Shown: positions 17,010-25,613, numbered from the stretch's first letter. The stretch: DNA of 64,000 nt from Kribbella pittospori (GCF_004331465.1 NZ_SJKB01000007.1:372001-436000), one strand, 5' to 3'. A program made the numbers and translations. The notes: a model not told the origin generated them from the letters alone.

Positions 17010-18323
17010 GTGCCCGACCACACAGAACAGTCCGCCGGCCTCTTCGACAGGGCGTCCGCAGTCACGCCGGGCGGGGTCAACTCTCCCGTACGAGCGTTCC
17101 GCGCCGTTGGCGGCGTACCGCGATTCATGGCATCGGGTGATCGATGTCACATTACCGATGTCGACGGCAACCGCTACGTCGATCTGGTCTGCTCCTGGGG
17201 GCCGATGCTGCTCGGCCACGCCCATCCGGAGGTGACCGCCGCGGTGCAGGCCGCCGTCGCCCGCGGTACGTCGTTCGGTACGCCGTCCGAGACCGAGGTA
17301 CTGCTCGGCGAGGAGATCGTCGGGCGGACCCCGGTGGACAAGGTCCGGCTGGTGTCGTCCGGCACCGAGGCGACCATGTCCGCGCTCCGGCTGGCCCGCG
17401 GGTACACCGGCCGGGCGAAGATCGTGAAGTTCGCCGGCTGCTACCACGGACACGTCGATGCCCTGCTCGCGCAGGCGGGATCCGGCGTTCTGACGCTGGG
17501 CATCCCCGGTACGCCGGGCGTGACCGAGGCGACCACGGCCGACACCATCGTGCTGCCGTACAACGACCAGGCCGCCGTCTCCGCCGCGTTCGCCGAGTAC
17601 GGCGACCAGATCGCGGCCGTCATCACCGAGGCGTCCCCCGGCAACATGGGCGTCGTACCGCCGCGGGACAACTTCAACGCCTTCCTGGCCAAGACGTGCA
17701 AGGACCACGGCGCACTGTTCATCTCCGACGAGGTGATGACGGGCTTCCGGATCACCCGCTCCGGCTGGTACGGCGTCGACGGCGTACAGCCCGACCTGAT
17801 GACGTTCGGCAAGGTGATGGGCGGTGGCTTCCCGGCCGCGGCGTTCGGCGGGCGGGCCGACATCATGTCCCACCTGGCCCCGGAGGGCTCGGTCTACCAG
17901 GCCGGCACCCTGTCCGGGAACCCGATCGCCACCACCGCAGGCCTGACCACGCTGCGACTGGCCACCGACGAGGTCTACGCGAAGCTCGACGAGACGTCGG
18001 CAACCATCCAGCGGCTGGTCTCGACGGCGCTGGACAAGGAAGGTGTGCCGCACGTCATCTCGGCGGCCGGGAACCTCTTCAGCGTCTTCTTCGTGGAGTC
18101 CTCGGAGGGACCTGCCGAGATCCGGGACTTCGCCGGTGCGAGCGCCCAGGTGCTGCCCCGGTTCGCGGCGTTCTTCCATGCCATGCTGGACGCCGGCGTC
18201 TACCTGCCGCCGAGCGCCTTCGAGGCCTGGTTCGTCAGCGCCGCCATCGACGACGACGCCCTGGCCGAACTCGAGTCCGCCCTGGCCTCAGCGGCAGCCG
18301 CGGCGGCCGCCGTACAGAACTGA
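17010..18323 (+). CDS. hemL: Glutamate-1-semialdehyde 2,1-aminomutase
   Basis: A 437-residue PLP enzyme of the C5 haem pathway that converts glutamate-1-semialdehyde to 5-aminolevulinate. Signatures: TPGGVNSPVRAF near the N-terminus, GSGVLTLGIPGTPGV, ISDEVMTGFR, and the Schiff-base Lys268 in MTFGKVMGGGFPAAAFGG. The GTG at 17010 is preferred because GGGGAG sits 10-11 nt upstream; an ATG at 17001 has that motif only 1-2 nt away. It is the first gene of a tightly packed operon with the phosphatase and the cytochrome c maturation genes, the same order as Rv0524-Rv0529 in M. tuberculosis. Confidence 0.95.
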   Translation: MPDHTEQSAGLFDRASAVTPGGVNSPVRAFRAVGGVPRFMASGDRCHITDVDGNRYVDLVCSWGPMLLGHAHPEVTAAVQAAVARGTSFGTPSETEVLLGEEIVGRTPVDKVRLVSSGTEATMSALRLARGYTGRAKIVKFAGCYHGHVDALLAQAGSGVLTLGIPGTPGVTEATTADTIVLPYNDQAAVSAAFAEYGDQIAAVITEASPGNMGVVPPRDNFNAFLAKTCKDHGALFISDEVMTGFRITRSGWYGVDGVQPDLMTFGKVMGGGFPAAAFGGRADIMSHLAPEGSVYQAGTLSGNPIATTAGLTTLRLATDEVYAKLDETSATIQRLVSTALDKEGVPHVISAAGNLFSVFFVESSEGPAEIRDFAGASAQVLPRFAAFFHAMLDAGVYLPPSAFEAWFVSAAIDDDALAELESALASAAAAAAAVQN

Positions 18324-18364
18324 CCGCACGGCGGCAGCCGTCTAGATCGAAGGGAACGGCAGCG

Positions 18365-19015
18365 GTGACCGAAACGACGGTCGTGCACCTGATGCGTCAC
18401 GGCGAGGTGCACAACCCGACCGGTGTGCTCTACGGCCGGATCCCCGATTTCCACCTGTCCGAACTGGGCCGCGCGATGGCTGAGCGGGTGGCCGAGTCCG
18501 TGAAGGGCCGGGACATCGTCCACCTGGTCAGCTCGCCGCTGGAGCGGGCCCAGGAAACGATGGAGCCGATCGCCAAGGTGTTCGGGCTGACCCCGGACAT
18601 CGACGAGCGGGTGATCGAGGCCGCGAACCTGTTCGAGGGCAAGAAGTTCGGAGTCGGCGACGGAGCCCTGCGCAACCCGAGTGCCTGGTGGTTGCTCCGG
18701 AACCCGATCAAGCCGTCCTGGGGCGAGCCGTACCAGCAGCTCGTCCGGCGGATGCGGGACGCGATCGAGACCGCCCGGCAGAAGGCCGCCGGGCACGAGG
18801 CGCTGATCGTGTCGCACCAGTTGCCGATCTGGATCGTCCGGTCCGCGATCGAGGGCCGCCGGCTGCCGCACGACCCGCGCAAGCGCCAGTGCAGCCTGGC
18901 CAGCCTGACCTCGTTCACCTTCCACGGCGAGTCGATCGTCTCTGTCGGGTACGCCGAGCCGGCGAAGGACATGTTGCCGGTGAAGAACCCGAAGAAGTTC
19001 GTCGGTGGAGCCTGA
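18365..19015 (+). CDS. Histidine phosphatase family protein
   Basis: A 216-residue phosphoglycerate-mutase-like phosphatase. The catalytic RHGE is at residues 11-14 (VHLMRHGEVH); the second active-site region is VSSPLERAQET and the later His is in ALIVSHQLP. It starts at the GTG at 18365 after GAAGGGAA. It lies between hemL and resA, as the Rv0525-type gene does in mycobacteria, so a link to haem or cytochrome supply is likely, though the substrate is unknown. The last codons (VKNPKKFVGGA and stop) are duplicated 66 bp downstream with three synonymous changes. Confidence 0.88.
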   Translation: MTETTVVHLMRHGEVHNPTGVLYGRIPDFHLSELGRAMAERVAESVKGRDIVHLVSSPLERAQETMEPIAKVFGLTPDIDERVIEAANLFEGKKFGVGDGALRNPSAWWLLRNPIKPSWGEPYQQLVRRMRDAIETARQKAAGHEALIVSHQLPIWIVRSAIEGRRLPHDPRKRQCSLASLTSFTFHGESIVSVGYAEPAKDMLPVKNPKKFVGGA

Positions 19016-19020
19016 TGAAG
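18979..19020 (+). repeat. 3'-end direct repeat, copy 1 (phosphatase tail plus ATGAAG)
   Basis: 42 bp covering the end of the phosphatase gene, its stop TGA and the following ATGAAG. Copy 2 is at 19045-19086 with three mismatches (GGT/GGG, GGA/GGC, GCC/GCG), all at third codon positions and all synonymous. Confidence 0.92.
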
Positions 19021-19026
19021 AACTAC

Positions 19027-19046
19027 GGGAGGGGTGGGGGTGGGGG
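19027..19046 (+). other. G-quadruplex-type G-run between the repeat copies
   Basis: GGGAGGGGTGGGGGTGGGGG: four runs of three to five G with single-nucleotide loops, on the coding strand and hence in the operon mRNA, 35 nt before resA. It also offers a strong purine ribosome-binding stretch. Confidence 0.8.
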
Positions 19047-19086
19047 TGAAGAACCCGAAGAAGTTCGTCGGGGGCGCGTGATGAAG
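19045..19086 (+). repeat. 3'-end direct repeat, copy 2 (leads into resA)
   Basis: Second copy of the phosphatase tail. A GTG at 19046 opens an 11-codon mini-ORF (KNPKKFVGGA after the start) whose TGA overlaps the resA ATG as TGATG, so it could couple translation to resA. The original junction presumably had the phosphatase stop overlapping the resA start in the same way. Confidence 0.9.
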
Positions 19087-19644
19087 CGTGCGGCCGCCGT
19101 GGTGGCCGGGTCGTTGCTGGCGCTGACCGCGTGCTCGTCTGGACAACAGGCCGCGGAGAACCGGCAGGGCCAGGCCGGATTCGTGAGCGGGACGAACAAC
19201 GTGTCCGTCTTCGCTCCGGCCGACCGCAAGCCGGCGCCGGTCTTCACCGGTACGACGCTCGACGGCAAGACCTGGACGCTGTCCGACCACCTGGGCAAGG
19301 TGGTCGTGCTGAACGTCTGGGGCTCGTGGTGCCCGCCCTGCCGCAAGGAGGCGCCGGACCTGGTCGCGGCGAACAAGGAACTCGGTCCGTCGGTCCAGTT
19401 CATCGGCCTGAACACGCGCGATCTCGACCCGGCCCCGGCCAAGAAGTTCGTCCAGGAGTTCGGCGTGCAGTACCCGAGCGTGTACGACCCGAACGGCAAG
19501 TCGCTGCTCCGCTTCCGCGGTCAGATCTCAGCGGCGTCGATCCCGAGCACACTGGTGATCGACAAGACCGGCAAGGTCGCGGCCAGGGTGATCGGCGACG
19601 TGACCAAGCAGACGCTGGTCGGCATGGTGAAGGACGCCGGTTGA
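19081..19644 (+). CDS. resA: ResA/TlpA-type thiol-disulfide lipoprotein
   Basis: A 187-residue extracytoplasmic thioredoxin-like lipoprotein that keeps apocytochrome c CXXCH cysteines reduced for haem attachment. Lipobox LTAC with Cys18; active-site Cys84-Pro-Pro-Cys87 in NVWGSWCPPCRKEAPDL; the cis-Pro region is ASIPSTLVID. The ATG at 19081 gives a normal lipoprotein signal peptide. An in-frame ATG at 19015 would add 22 residues, including a GRGGGGG run, created by the tail duplication, and is less likely. It receives electrons from CcdA, encoded next. Confidence 0.9.
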   Translation: MKRAAAVVAGSLLALTACSSGQQAAENRQGQAGFVSGTNNVSVFAPADRKPAPVFTGTTLDGKTWTLSDHLGKVVVLNVWGSWCPPCRKEAPDLVAANKELGPSVQFIGLNTRDLDPAPAKKFVQEFGVQYPSVYDPNGKSLLRFRGQISAASIPSTLVIDKTGKVAARVIGDVTKQTLVGMVKDAG

Positions 19645-19648
19645 CCTG

Positions 19649-20392
19649 ATGGGTGAGTGGTTCGCGCAGTCGATGACGGGTTCGATGCTGGTGGCACTGC
19701 CGATCGCGGTGCTGGCCGGCGCGATCTCGTTCTTCTCGCCCTGCGTCGTACCGCTGCTGCCCGGCTACCTCTCCTATGTGACCGGGCTGTCCGCGGCCGA
19801 GCTCGGCTCGAAGCAGCGCGGCCGGATGCTGGCCGGGACCGCCTTGTTCGTGGCGGGATTCTCGGCGGTCTTCATCCTGACCGGCGTACTGTTCGGCACC
19901 GCCGGCGACCTGCTGATCGAGCACCAGACCGCGATCACCCGGGTGCTCGGCGGGCTGACCGTCGTACTGGGACTGGTCTTCCTCGGTGGATTCGGGTTCC
20001 TGCAGAAGGACGTGCGGGTGCACCGGGTGCCGGCGGTCGGGATCGCGGCCGCGCCACTGCTCGGCGTACTGTTCGGATTCGGCTGGACGCCCTGTATCGG
20101 TCCGACGCTCGGGACCGTGATGACGCTGGCCGCGACCGAGGGCAGCACCGGGCGGGGTGCGACGCTGGCGTTGGTGTTCAGCCTCGGGCTGGGCATTCCG
20201 TTCATCGTCGCGGCGCTGGCGTTCCGGCGGATGCTGGCCGCCGTTGCGTGGGTCCGGCGGCACCAGTTGCTGGTGATCCGGATCGGCGGCGTACTGATGA
20301 TCGCGGTGGGACTGCTGCTGCTGACGGGAGTGTGGGATTCGATGACCGCGGACCTGAGGCAGTGGGTCGCCAACTTCGGGTCGGCGGTGTGA
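19649..20392 (+). CDS. ccdA: CcdA-type cytochrome c biogenesis membrane protein
   Basis: A 247-residue membrane protein with about six TM helices that carries electrons from cytoplasmic thioredoxin across the membrane to ResA. The two redox cysteines are in the expected helices: Cys32 in FFSPCVVPLLPGYLSYV and Cys149 in FGFGWTPCIGPTLGTVM. It starts 4 nt after the resA stop and is followed by resB after 1 nt. The position between resA and resB in a system-II cytochrome c maturation operon makes the role secure. Confidence 0.93.
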   Translation: MGEWFAQSMTGSMLVALPIAVLAGAISFFSPCVVPLLPGYLSYVTGLSAAELGSKQRGRMLAGTALFVAGFSAVFILTGVLFGTAGDLLIEHQTAITRVLGGLTVVLGLVFLGGFGFLQKDVRVHRVPAVGIAAAPLLGVLFGFGWTPCIGPTLGTVMTLAATEGSTGRGATLALVFSLGLGIPFIVAALAFRRMLAAVAWVRRHQLLVIRIGGVLMIAVGLLLLTGVWDSMTADLRQWVANFGSAV

Positions 20393-20393
20393 C

Positions 20394-21980
20394 GTGACCG
20401 ACGTCAAGGATCACATCACCGCACCGACCGGCGGCTCCGGGAACGAACCGCCCGCACTCGGCTTCGTCGGCGGGCTGCGCTGGATGTGGCGCCAGCTCAC
20501 CTCGATGAAGACCGCGCTGGTGCTGCTGTTCCTGCTCGCGCTGGGGGCGGTGCCGGGATCGCTCATCCCGCAGACGCCGATCGACCCGATCAAGGTGTCG
20601 GACTTCCTCACCGCGCATCCGAAGCTCGGCCCGTTCTACGACAAGCTCGGGCTGTTCGACGTCTACAAGTCGCCCTGGTTCTCGGCGATCTACCTGCTGC
20701 TGTTCATCTCGCTGATCGGGTGTGTGGTGCCCCGGCTCGGCGTGTACCTGAAGGCGGTCCGGGCCCGCCCGCCGAAGCCGCCGCGCAACCTGAACCGGCT
20801 GCCCGGCTACCAGCGCTTCACCATCGACTCCGAGGGCGACTTCCTGGCGACCGCGACGCGTGAGCTGCGTCGCCGCCGGTTCCGCGTCCAGGCGTACGAC
20901 GGTGCGGTCGGCGCGGAGCGTGGTTACCTGCGCGAGGCGGGCAACCTGCTCTTTCACTTCTCGTTGATCCTGGCGCTGATCGGTGTCGCCTGGGGTTCGC
21001 TGTTCGGGTACCGAGGCACCGTCCTGGTTGTCGTGGGCAACGGTTTCGCGAACTCACTGGCGCAGTACGACGACTTCGCGCCGGGCCGGGTGTTCAACGG
21101 CGACAACCTGCCGCCGTTCTCGCTGACGGTCAAGGACTTCGAGGTGAAGTTCCAGCAGGACGGTCCGCAGAAGGGCGCGGCGCGCGAGTTCAAGGCGCAG
21201 CTGAGCTACCAGGAGACGCCGGACGGGCCGGAGAAGCCGTACCAGCTCGAGGTCAACCACCCGCTGAAGCTCGACGGCAGCAGTATCTACCTGCTCGGCC
21301 ACGGCTACGCGCCGCGGGTCACGGTGAAGGACGGCAACGGACAGGTCGCGTTCTCCGGGCCGGCACCGTTCCTGCCGCAGGACAGCAACTTCTCGTCGTT
21401 CGGCGTGATCAAGGCGCCGGACGCGCGGCCGATGCAACTCGGCTTCGAGGGCTTCTTCCTGCCGACCGCGGTGATCGACCAGCGCGGCCCGGTGTCGGTC
21501 TTCCCCGACGACCTGAACCCGGCGCTGGTGATGACCGGGTACTACGGCCGCCCGCAGCCGGAGACCGGGAAGCCGGAGTCGGTGTACCAGCTGGACAAGT
21601 CGAAGCTGACCCAGTTCGAGAAGGACGGCGACAAGCTGCGCTTCCAGCTCGCCCCCGGGCAGACCACGACGCTGCCGGACAAGGCCGGGTCGATCACCTT
21701 CGACGGCTACAGCCGCTGGGTGAAGCTGCAGGTCAGCCACACCCCGGGCACGAATCTCGCGCTGGCGGGCATCCTGCTGGCCATCCTCGGCCTGATGGGC
21801 TCACTGTTCGTGCACCCGCGGCGTACCTGGGTGCGCGTCCGCACCGAGGACGGGCGTACCGTTGTCGAGGTCGCGGGTCTGGACCGCGGACCCGAGCGAG
21901 GGCTCGGCGACGAGATCCGGGCCATCACCGACAGCCTGAAACCAGAACCAGACCGATCGAGCACCCAGGAGCAGCCATGA
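20394..21980 (+). CDS. resB: Cytochrome c biogenesis protein ResB
   Basis: A 528-residue subunit of the system-II haem lyase (ResBC/CcsBA). The N-terminal TM helices include WRQLTSMKTALVLLFLLALG and the family motif IPQTPID; a further helix is at IYLLLFISLIGCVVPR. A large extracytoplasmic domain (about residues 225-455) follows, and the last TM helix (LALAGILLAILGLMGSLFV) precedes a cytoplasmic tail. The start is GTG, 1 nt after the ccdA stop. The stop overlaps the ccsB ATG by 4 nt (ATGA), as expected for subunits made in equal amounts. Confidence 0.93.
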   Translation: MTDVKDHITAPTGGSGNEPPALGFVGGLRWMWRQLTSMKTALVLLFLLALGAVPGSLIPQTPIDPIKVSDFLTAHPKLGPFYDKLGLFDVYKSPWFSAIYLLLFISLIGCVVPRLGVYLKAVRARPPKPPRNLNRLPGYQRFTIDSEGDFLATATRELRRRRFRVQAYDGAVGAERGYLREAGNLLFHFSLILALIGVAWGSLFGYRGTVLVVVGNGFANSLAQYDDFAPGRVFNGDNLPPFSLTVKDFEVKFQQDGPQKGAAREFKAQLSYQETPDGPEKPYQLEVNHPLKLDGSSIYLLGHGYAPRVTVKDGNGQVAFSGPAPFLPQDSNFSSFGVIKAPDARPMQLGFEGFFLPTAVIDQRGPVSVFPDDLNPALVMTGYYGRPQPETGKPESVYQLDKSKLTQFEKDGDKLRFQLAPGQTTTLPDKAGSITFDGYSRWVKLQVSHTPGTNLALAGILLAILGLMGSLFVHPRRTWVRVRTEDGRTVVEVAGLDRGPERGLGDEIRAITDSLKPEPDRSSTQEQP

Positions 21981-22975
21981 GTGCGGAGACCTTCGCGCAC
22001 GTCTCCAACCTGGTCGTCCCGACCGCCACGGTGATCTATGCGCTGGCGATGATGTCGCACGCGCTCGAGTGGGCGCTCGGCCGCGCTGTCGTGGTCAAGG
22101 ACGCCGAGGTCAAGCAGGACGTTCTGGTCGCGTCCGGTGGCGAAGCGGTCACCGCAGGTACCACTGGCACTGCTTCGGCTGAGGTCGCCGAGCCCGCCAT
22201 CCCGGGGACGGAGCGGCTGGAGGCGGCGAGCCGGATCGGGCTGACGCTGACCTACCTGGCGTTCGTGCTGCACCTCGCGGGTGTGGTGACTCGCGGTCTC
22301 GCCGCAGGGCGGGTGCCGTGGGGAAACATGTACGAGTTCTCGATCACGGCCTCGCTGGCTGTCGCGGCCGTCTACCTGATCTTCGTGCAGCGCTACAAGC
22401 TGCAGTGGCTGGGTCTCGGCGTGACGCTCGTGGTCACCGCCGTACTCGGACTCGCCACGCTCGCGCTCTACACCCCGGCCGGTCCGCTCGTGCCGGCACT
22501 GCACTCGTACTGGCTCGTCATTCACGTGTCCGCGGCCGCGATCTCCGGTGGCGCGTTCACCATCGGCGGCCTGGTGTCGGTGCTCTACCTGGTCAAGGCC
22601 CGTGCGGAGCGCCGGGTGCTGGCCGGCGGCACGATGTCGGCGTCGCTGCGGCGGCTCCCGAGTGCCGAGGCGATGGACGGTACGGCGTACAAGGTGCTCG
22701 CGTTCGCCTTCCCGCTGTGGACCTTCGGCGTGCTGGTGGCCGGGCCGATCTGGGCGGAATACGCCTGGGGCCGCTACTGGGGCTGGGACCCCAAGGAGGT
22801 CTGGTCGCTGGTCACCTGGGTGGTGTACGCCGCCTACCTGCACGCGCGCGCGACCGCGGGCTGGCGCGGCCGGAACGCCGCGACGATCGCGATCATCGGG
22901 TGGTTCGTCTTCATCTTCAACTTCGTCGGAGTGAACCTGCTGGTCTCCGGTATGCACTCCTACGCCGGGGTGTGA
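21977..22975 (+). CDS. ccsB: Cytochrome c biogenesis protein CcsB (CcsA/ResC type)
   Basis: A 332-residue haem-handling protein, partner of ResB. The tryptophan-rich WWD haem-binding motif is at residues 264-278 (WGRYWGWDPKEVWSL). Candidate axial histidines are His99 (LHLAGVV) and His176/His183 (LHSYWLVIHVSAA). About eight TM helices; residues about 40-85 form a hydrophilic insert. It overlaps resB by 4 nt. Together the pair exports haem and links it to apocytochrome c, needed for cytochromes of the bc complex fed by menaquinol. Confidence 0.93.
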   Translation: MSAETFAHVSNLVVPTATVIYALAMMSHALEWALGRAVVVKDAEVKQDVLVASGGEAVTAGTTGTASAEVAEPAIPGTERLEAASRIGLTLTYLAFVLHLAGVVTRGLAAGRVPWGNMYEFSITASLAVAAVYLIFVQRYKLQWLGLGVTLVVTAVLGLATLALYTPAGPLVPALHSYWLVIHVSAAAISGGAFTIGGLVSVLYLVKARAERRVLAGGTMSASLRRLPSAEAMDGTAYKVLAFAFPLWTFGVLVAGPIWAEYAWGRYWGWDPKEVWSLVTWVVYAAYLHARATAGWRGRNAATIAIIGWFVFIFNFVGVNLLVSGMHSYAGV

Positions 22976-22976
22976 C

Positions 22977-23228
22977 ATGAAGGAGTTCGCCATCTACACC
23001 GGCCTGCGGGCCGCGTTGTTCGCGGTCTGCTTCGCCGTTGTGTGGTTCGCGCTGAACGCACAGCTGAGTGTCTTCCCGTTGTTGCTACTGGCACTGATCG
23101 TCTCCTCGATCCTGTCCATCTTCGTCCTGCGCGCCGCCCGCGAGCGGCTGGCCGGCCAGATCGAACGCCGGGCCACGAAGATGTCGCAGCGGATCGAGCA
23201 GGCCCGCTCGGCCGAAGACGAGGACTGA
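22977..23228 (+). CDS. DUF4229 family small membrane protein
   Basis: An 83-residue protein with two TM helices (about 7-27 and 33-52) and a basic then acidic C-terminal helix (ERRATKMSQRIEQARSAEDED). It matches the actinobacterial DUF4229 pattern, commonly found next to cytochrome c maturation and menaquinone genes. It starts 1 nt after the ccsB stop, so it is the last gene of this operon. Function unknown; a helper of the haem lyase complex is a guess from context only. Confidence 0.8.
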   Translation: MKEFAIYTGLRAALFAVCFAVVWFALNAQLSVFPLLLLALIVSSILSIFVLRAARERLAGQIERRATKMSQRIEQARSAEDED

Positions 23229-23231
23229 ACG

Positions 23232-23257
23232 CCGTACCACTGGTTCAACTGGTACGG
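23232..23257 (+). terminator. Hairpin after the cytochrome c maturation operon
   Basis: CCGTACCA (23232-23239) pairs with TGGTACGG (23250-23257) across a 10-nt loop, 4 nt after the DUF4229 stop. It lacks a T-run, so it is a weak or Rho-assisted terminator candidate. Confidence 0.5.
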
Positions 23258-23331
23258 AGAGTGACCTAGGCCACGGCCAGTTTCTTGGCAAAATCGTTTG
23301 TGCACCCCTTCACATGAGTCGTAGAGTCGTG

Positions 23332-23358
23332 GATAGAACGAAACCGTTTCGTTCTATC
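23332..23358. promoter_or_regulatory. 27-bp perfect palindrome, likely TetR operator
   Basis: GATAGAACGAAAC, one central C, then GTTTCGTTCTATC: 13-bp arms without mismatch, 28 bp before the TetR start codon. Length and symmetry suit a TetR dimer or pair of dimers, implying autorepression and control of the exporter gene downstream. Confidence 0.85.
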
Positions 23359-23386
23359 TGCTACTACGAACTCACACAGGGTGATC

Positions 23387-23992
23387 ATGGTCGAGACAGC
23401 CGGGGTGCGGCACCGTCCGCGGGTCGAGGGTGGTCGCGAGGAAGAGATCCTCGATGCGACCGTCGCGCTCGTGGCCGAGCTGGGGTACGACCGGCTGACC
23501 ATGGACGCGGTGGCGACGGCGGCGAAGGCCAGTAAGGCGACGCTGTACCGGCGCTGGACCAGCAAGGCCGAGCTGGTGGTGGACGCGGTCAGCCGAGCCA
23601 AGGGTTGCCCGATGCCGGAGAACGTCGACACCGGCAGCCTGCGCGGTGACCTGATCTCGCTGGCCTGCGGCACCGGCGGGTTCACCGACGAGATGCCGAT
23701 GTCGGTGATGGCCGGGCTGCTCACCGCGTTGCAGCACGACGCCGAGCTGCAGAAGGCGTTCCAGCAGCGGTTCCTGGCGCCGCGGCTGGGGCTGGTGGCA
23801 ACGGTCTACCAGCGTGCGATCGACCGCGGCGAGGTCAGCCCGGACATCGACGTCGAACTGCTGGCCAACACGCTGCCGGCGGTGATCATCCACCATGCCT
23901 TCCTGCTCGGCGTCGAGCCGACCGACGACCTGATCCTCCGAGTGATCGACAACGTCATTCTGCCTGCGGCGCGGGGGTCGCAGGCGAGCTGA
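23387..23992 (+). CDS. TetR/AcrR-family regulator
   Basis: A 201-residue regulator. The N-terminal HTH covers about residues 15-60 (EEILDATVALVAELGYDRLTMDAV then ASKATLYRRWTSKAELV), typical of TetR. The helical C-terminal part is a TetR_C-like ligand domain. The ATG at 23387 after CAGGGTG is preferred over the GTG at 23381. A 27-bp palindrome lies just upstream, and a 14-TM exporter starts 58 bp after its stop, so it probably represses itself and that exporter until a drug-like ligand binds. Confidence 0.9.
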   Translation: MVETAGVRHRPRVEGGREEEILDATVALVAELGYDRLTMDAVATAAKASKATLYRRWTSKAELVVDAVSRAKGCPMPENVDTGSLRGDLISLACGTGGFTDEMPMSVMAGLLTALQHDAELQKAFQQRFLAPRLGLVATVYQRAIDRGEVSPDIDVELLANTLPAVIIHHAFLLGVEPTDDLILRVIDNVILPAARGSQAS

Positions 23993-24050
23993 CCGGTGAG
24001 GGGCCGGTCCGCGACCACAACGCAGTTACGCCCAAGAGGGGAATAGTTCT

Positions 24051-25613
24051 ATGTCCGAAGACGTCGTCAAAGCCGATCCGCCCGAGGGCCGGCCGGTTGA
24101 CGCGGTGACGGAGACCGGTCACGGCCACCGGAACCTCGGTATCGCGCTCGCGCTGATCTGCATGGCGCAGCTGATGGTGGTGCTGGACGGCACCATCGTC
24201 AACATCGCCCTTCCGCACATCCAGAACGATCTGGGCTTCAGCAACGCCTCGCTGCCGTGGGTGGTCAACGCCTACGCGCTCGCGTTCGGCGGTCTGCTGT
24301 TGCTCGGCGGCCGGATCGGGGACATCCTCGGCCGCCGCAAGGTGTTCATCTTCGGCGTCGTGCTGTTCGGTGTGGCGTCGTTCATCGGCGGGATCGCGCA
24401 GAGCGAGAGCGTGCTGCTGGCCAGCCGCATCCTGCAGGGTGTCGCCGCTGCTGCGGCCTCGCCCAACGCGCTGGCGCTCATCACCACCACCTTCCCGGCC
24501 GGCAAGGAACGCAACCGGGCGATGGGCGTGTACGCCGCGATGTCCGGTGCCGGTGCGGCCGTCGGCCTGATCCTCGGCGGTGCGCTGACCGAGGCGTCTT
24601 GGCGGTGGACCTTCTTCATCAACACCCCGATCGGCCTGATCGTGGCGGTGCTGGCGTTCCGGTTCCTGGGCGAGTCAGCCCGGCAGACCGGGAAGTTCGA
24701 CCTGCCCGGCGCGATCACCGGCTCGGTCGGTCTGGCTGGTCTGGTCTACGGCCTGAACCACGCGGCCACGAACGGCTGGGGTGACCCGGTGACGCTGACC
24801 TTCATCCTCGGCGGCTTGGCGCTGATCGCGGCCTTCCTGCTGATCGAGGCCCGGTCGCGGCACGCGTTGATGCCGTTCCGGATCCTGGCCAACCGGACCC
24901 GCGGAGTCAGCTTCTTCGTGATGCTGGTGGTCGGCGCGGCGATGTTCTCGATGTTCTACTTCCTGGGCATCTTCGTGCAGAACATCATGGGCTACAGCGC
25001 GCTGAAGACCGGCTTCGCGTTCCTGCCGTTCAGCCTCGGCATCGTGGCTGCCGCGCAGGTCGCCTCGTCGCTGATCGCCCGGATGGACCCGCGGTGGATC
25101 GCCGGTGCCGGTGCGGTGCTGGTCTCGGGTGGGATGTTCGGGTTCAGTCAGCTCGACGTCGACTCGTCGTACCTGGTCCATCTGCTGCCGTTCATCCTGC
25201 TGCTGTCGTTCGGCATGGGTCTGATCTTCGTGCCGCTCACGCTGACCGCGGTCAGTGGTGTCGCCAACGAGGACTCCGGTGTCGGCTCCGCCGTACTGAA
25301 CACGGTCCAGCAGATCGGTGGTGCCGTCGGCCTGGCGCTGCTGGGCACGATCTCCACCAACGCGATCAAGGACAAGTTCACCGAGCTGGCCCCGGGCCTG
25401 CAGAAGGCGGCCGAGTCCGGTCAGTCGCCGACCCAGCTGAAGCAGCTGGAGGGTCAGTTCACGGCGGTCGCCACCACGCACGGCTTCACCCGCGCGTTCC
25501 TGTGGTCGACGTTCCTGATGCTCGGTGCGGCCGTGGTCACGCTGGTCGGTCTGTCGATCAAGCACCAGGATCTTGCCAACGACAACCAGAACGGCCCGGT
25601 CCACATGGGCTGA
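24051..25613 (+). CDS. MFS drug exporter, DHA2 (EmrB/QacA) type
   Basis: A 520-residue transporter with 14 predicted TM helices, the DHA2 topology. Motifs: VVLDGTIVNIALPHIQNDL in helix 1, GGRIGDILGRRKVF (motif A) after helix 2, and the antiporter motif C in GAGAAVGLILGG. It follows a GAGGGGAA ribosome site 8 nt upstream. Expected to export hydrophobic compounds in exchange for protons under control of the adjacent TetR protein. Substrate unknown. Confidence 0.92.
   Translation: MSEDVVKADPPEGRPVDAVTETGHGHRNLGIALALICMAQLMVVLDGTIVNIALPHIQNDLGFSNASLPWVVNAYALAFGGLLLLGGRIGDILGRRKVFIFGVVLFGVASFIGGIAQSESVLLASRILQGVAAAAASPNALALITTTFPAGKERNRAMGVYAAMSGAGAAVGLILGGALTEASWRWTFFINTPIGLIVAVLAFRFLGESARQTGKFDLPGAITGSVGLAGLVYGLNHAATNGWGDPVTLTFILGGLALIAAFLLIEARSRHALMPFRILANRTRGVSFFVMLVVGAAMFSMFYFLGIFVQNIMGYSALKTGFAFLPFSLGIVAAAQVASSLIARMDPRWIAGAGAVLVSGGMFGFSQLDVDSSYLVHLLPFILLLSFGMGLIFVPLTLTAVSGVANEDSGVGSAVLNTVQQIGGAVGLALLGTISTNAIKDKFTELAPGLQKAAESGQSPTQLKQLEGQFTAVATTHGFTRAFLWSTFLMLGAAVVTLVGLSIKHQDLANDNQNGPVHMG

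Noticed and set aside
19015..19080. Longer ResA starting at the ATG at 19015
   Set aside because: It would place a Gly-rich, acidic 22-residue extension before a lipoprotein signal peptide, and the frame exists only because of the tail duplication.
23232..23257. Hairpin as part of a tRNA
   Set aside because: A GGTTCAA string resembles a T-loop, but no acceptor, D or anticodon stem can be drawn around it.
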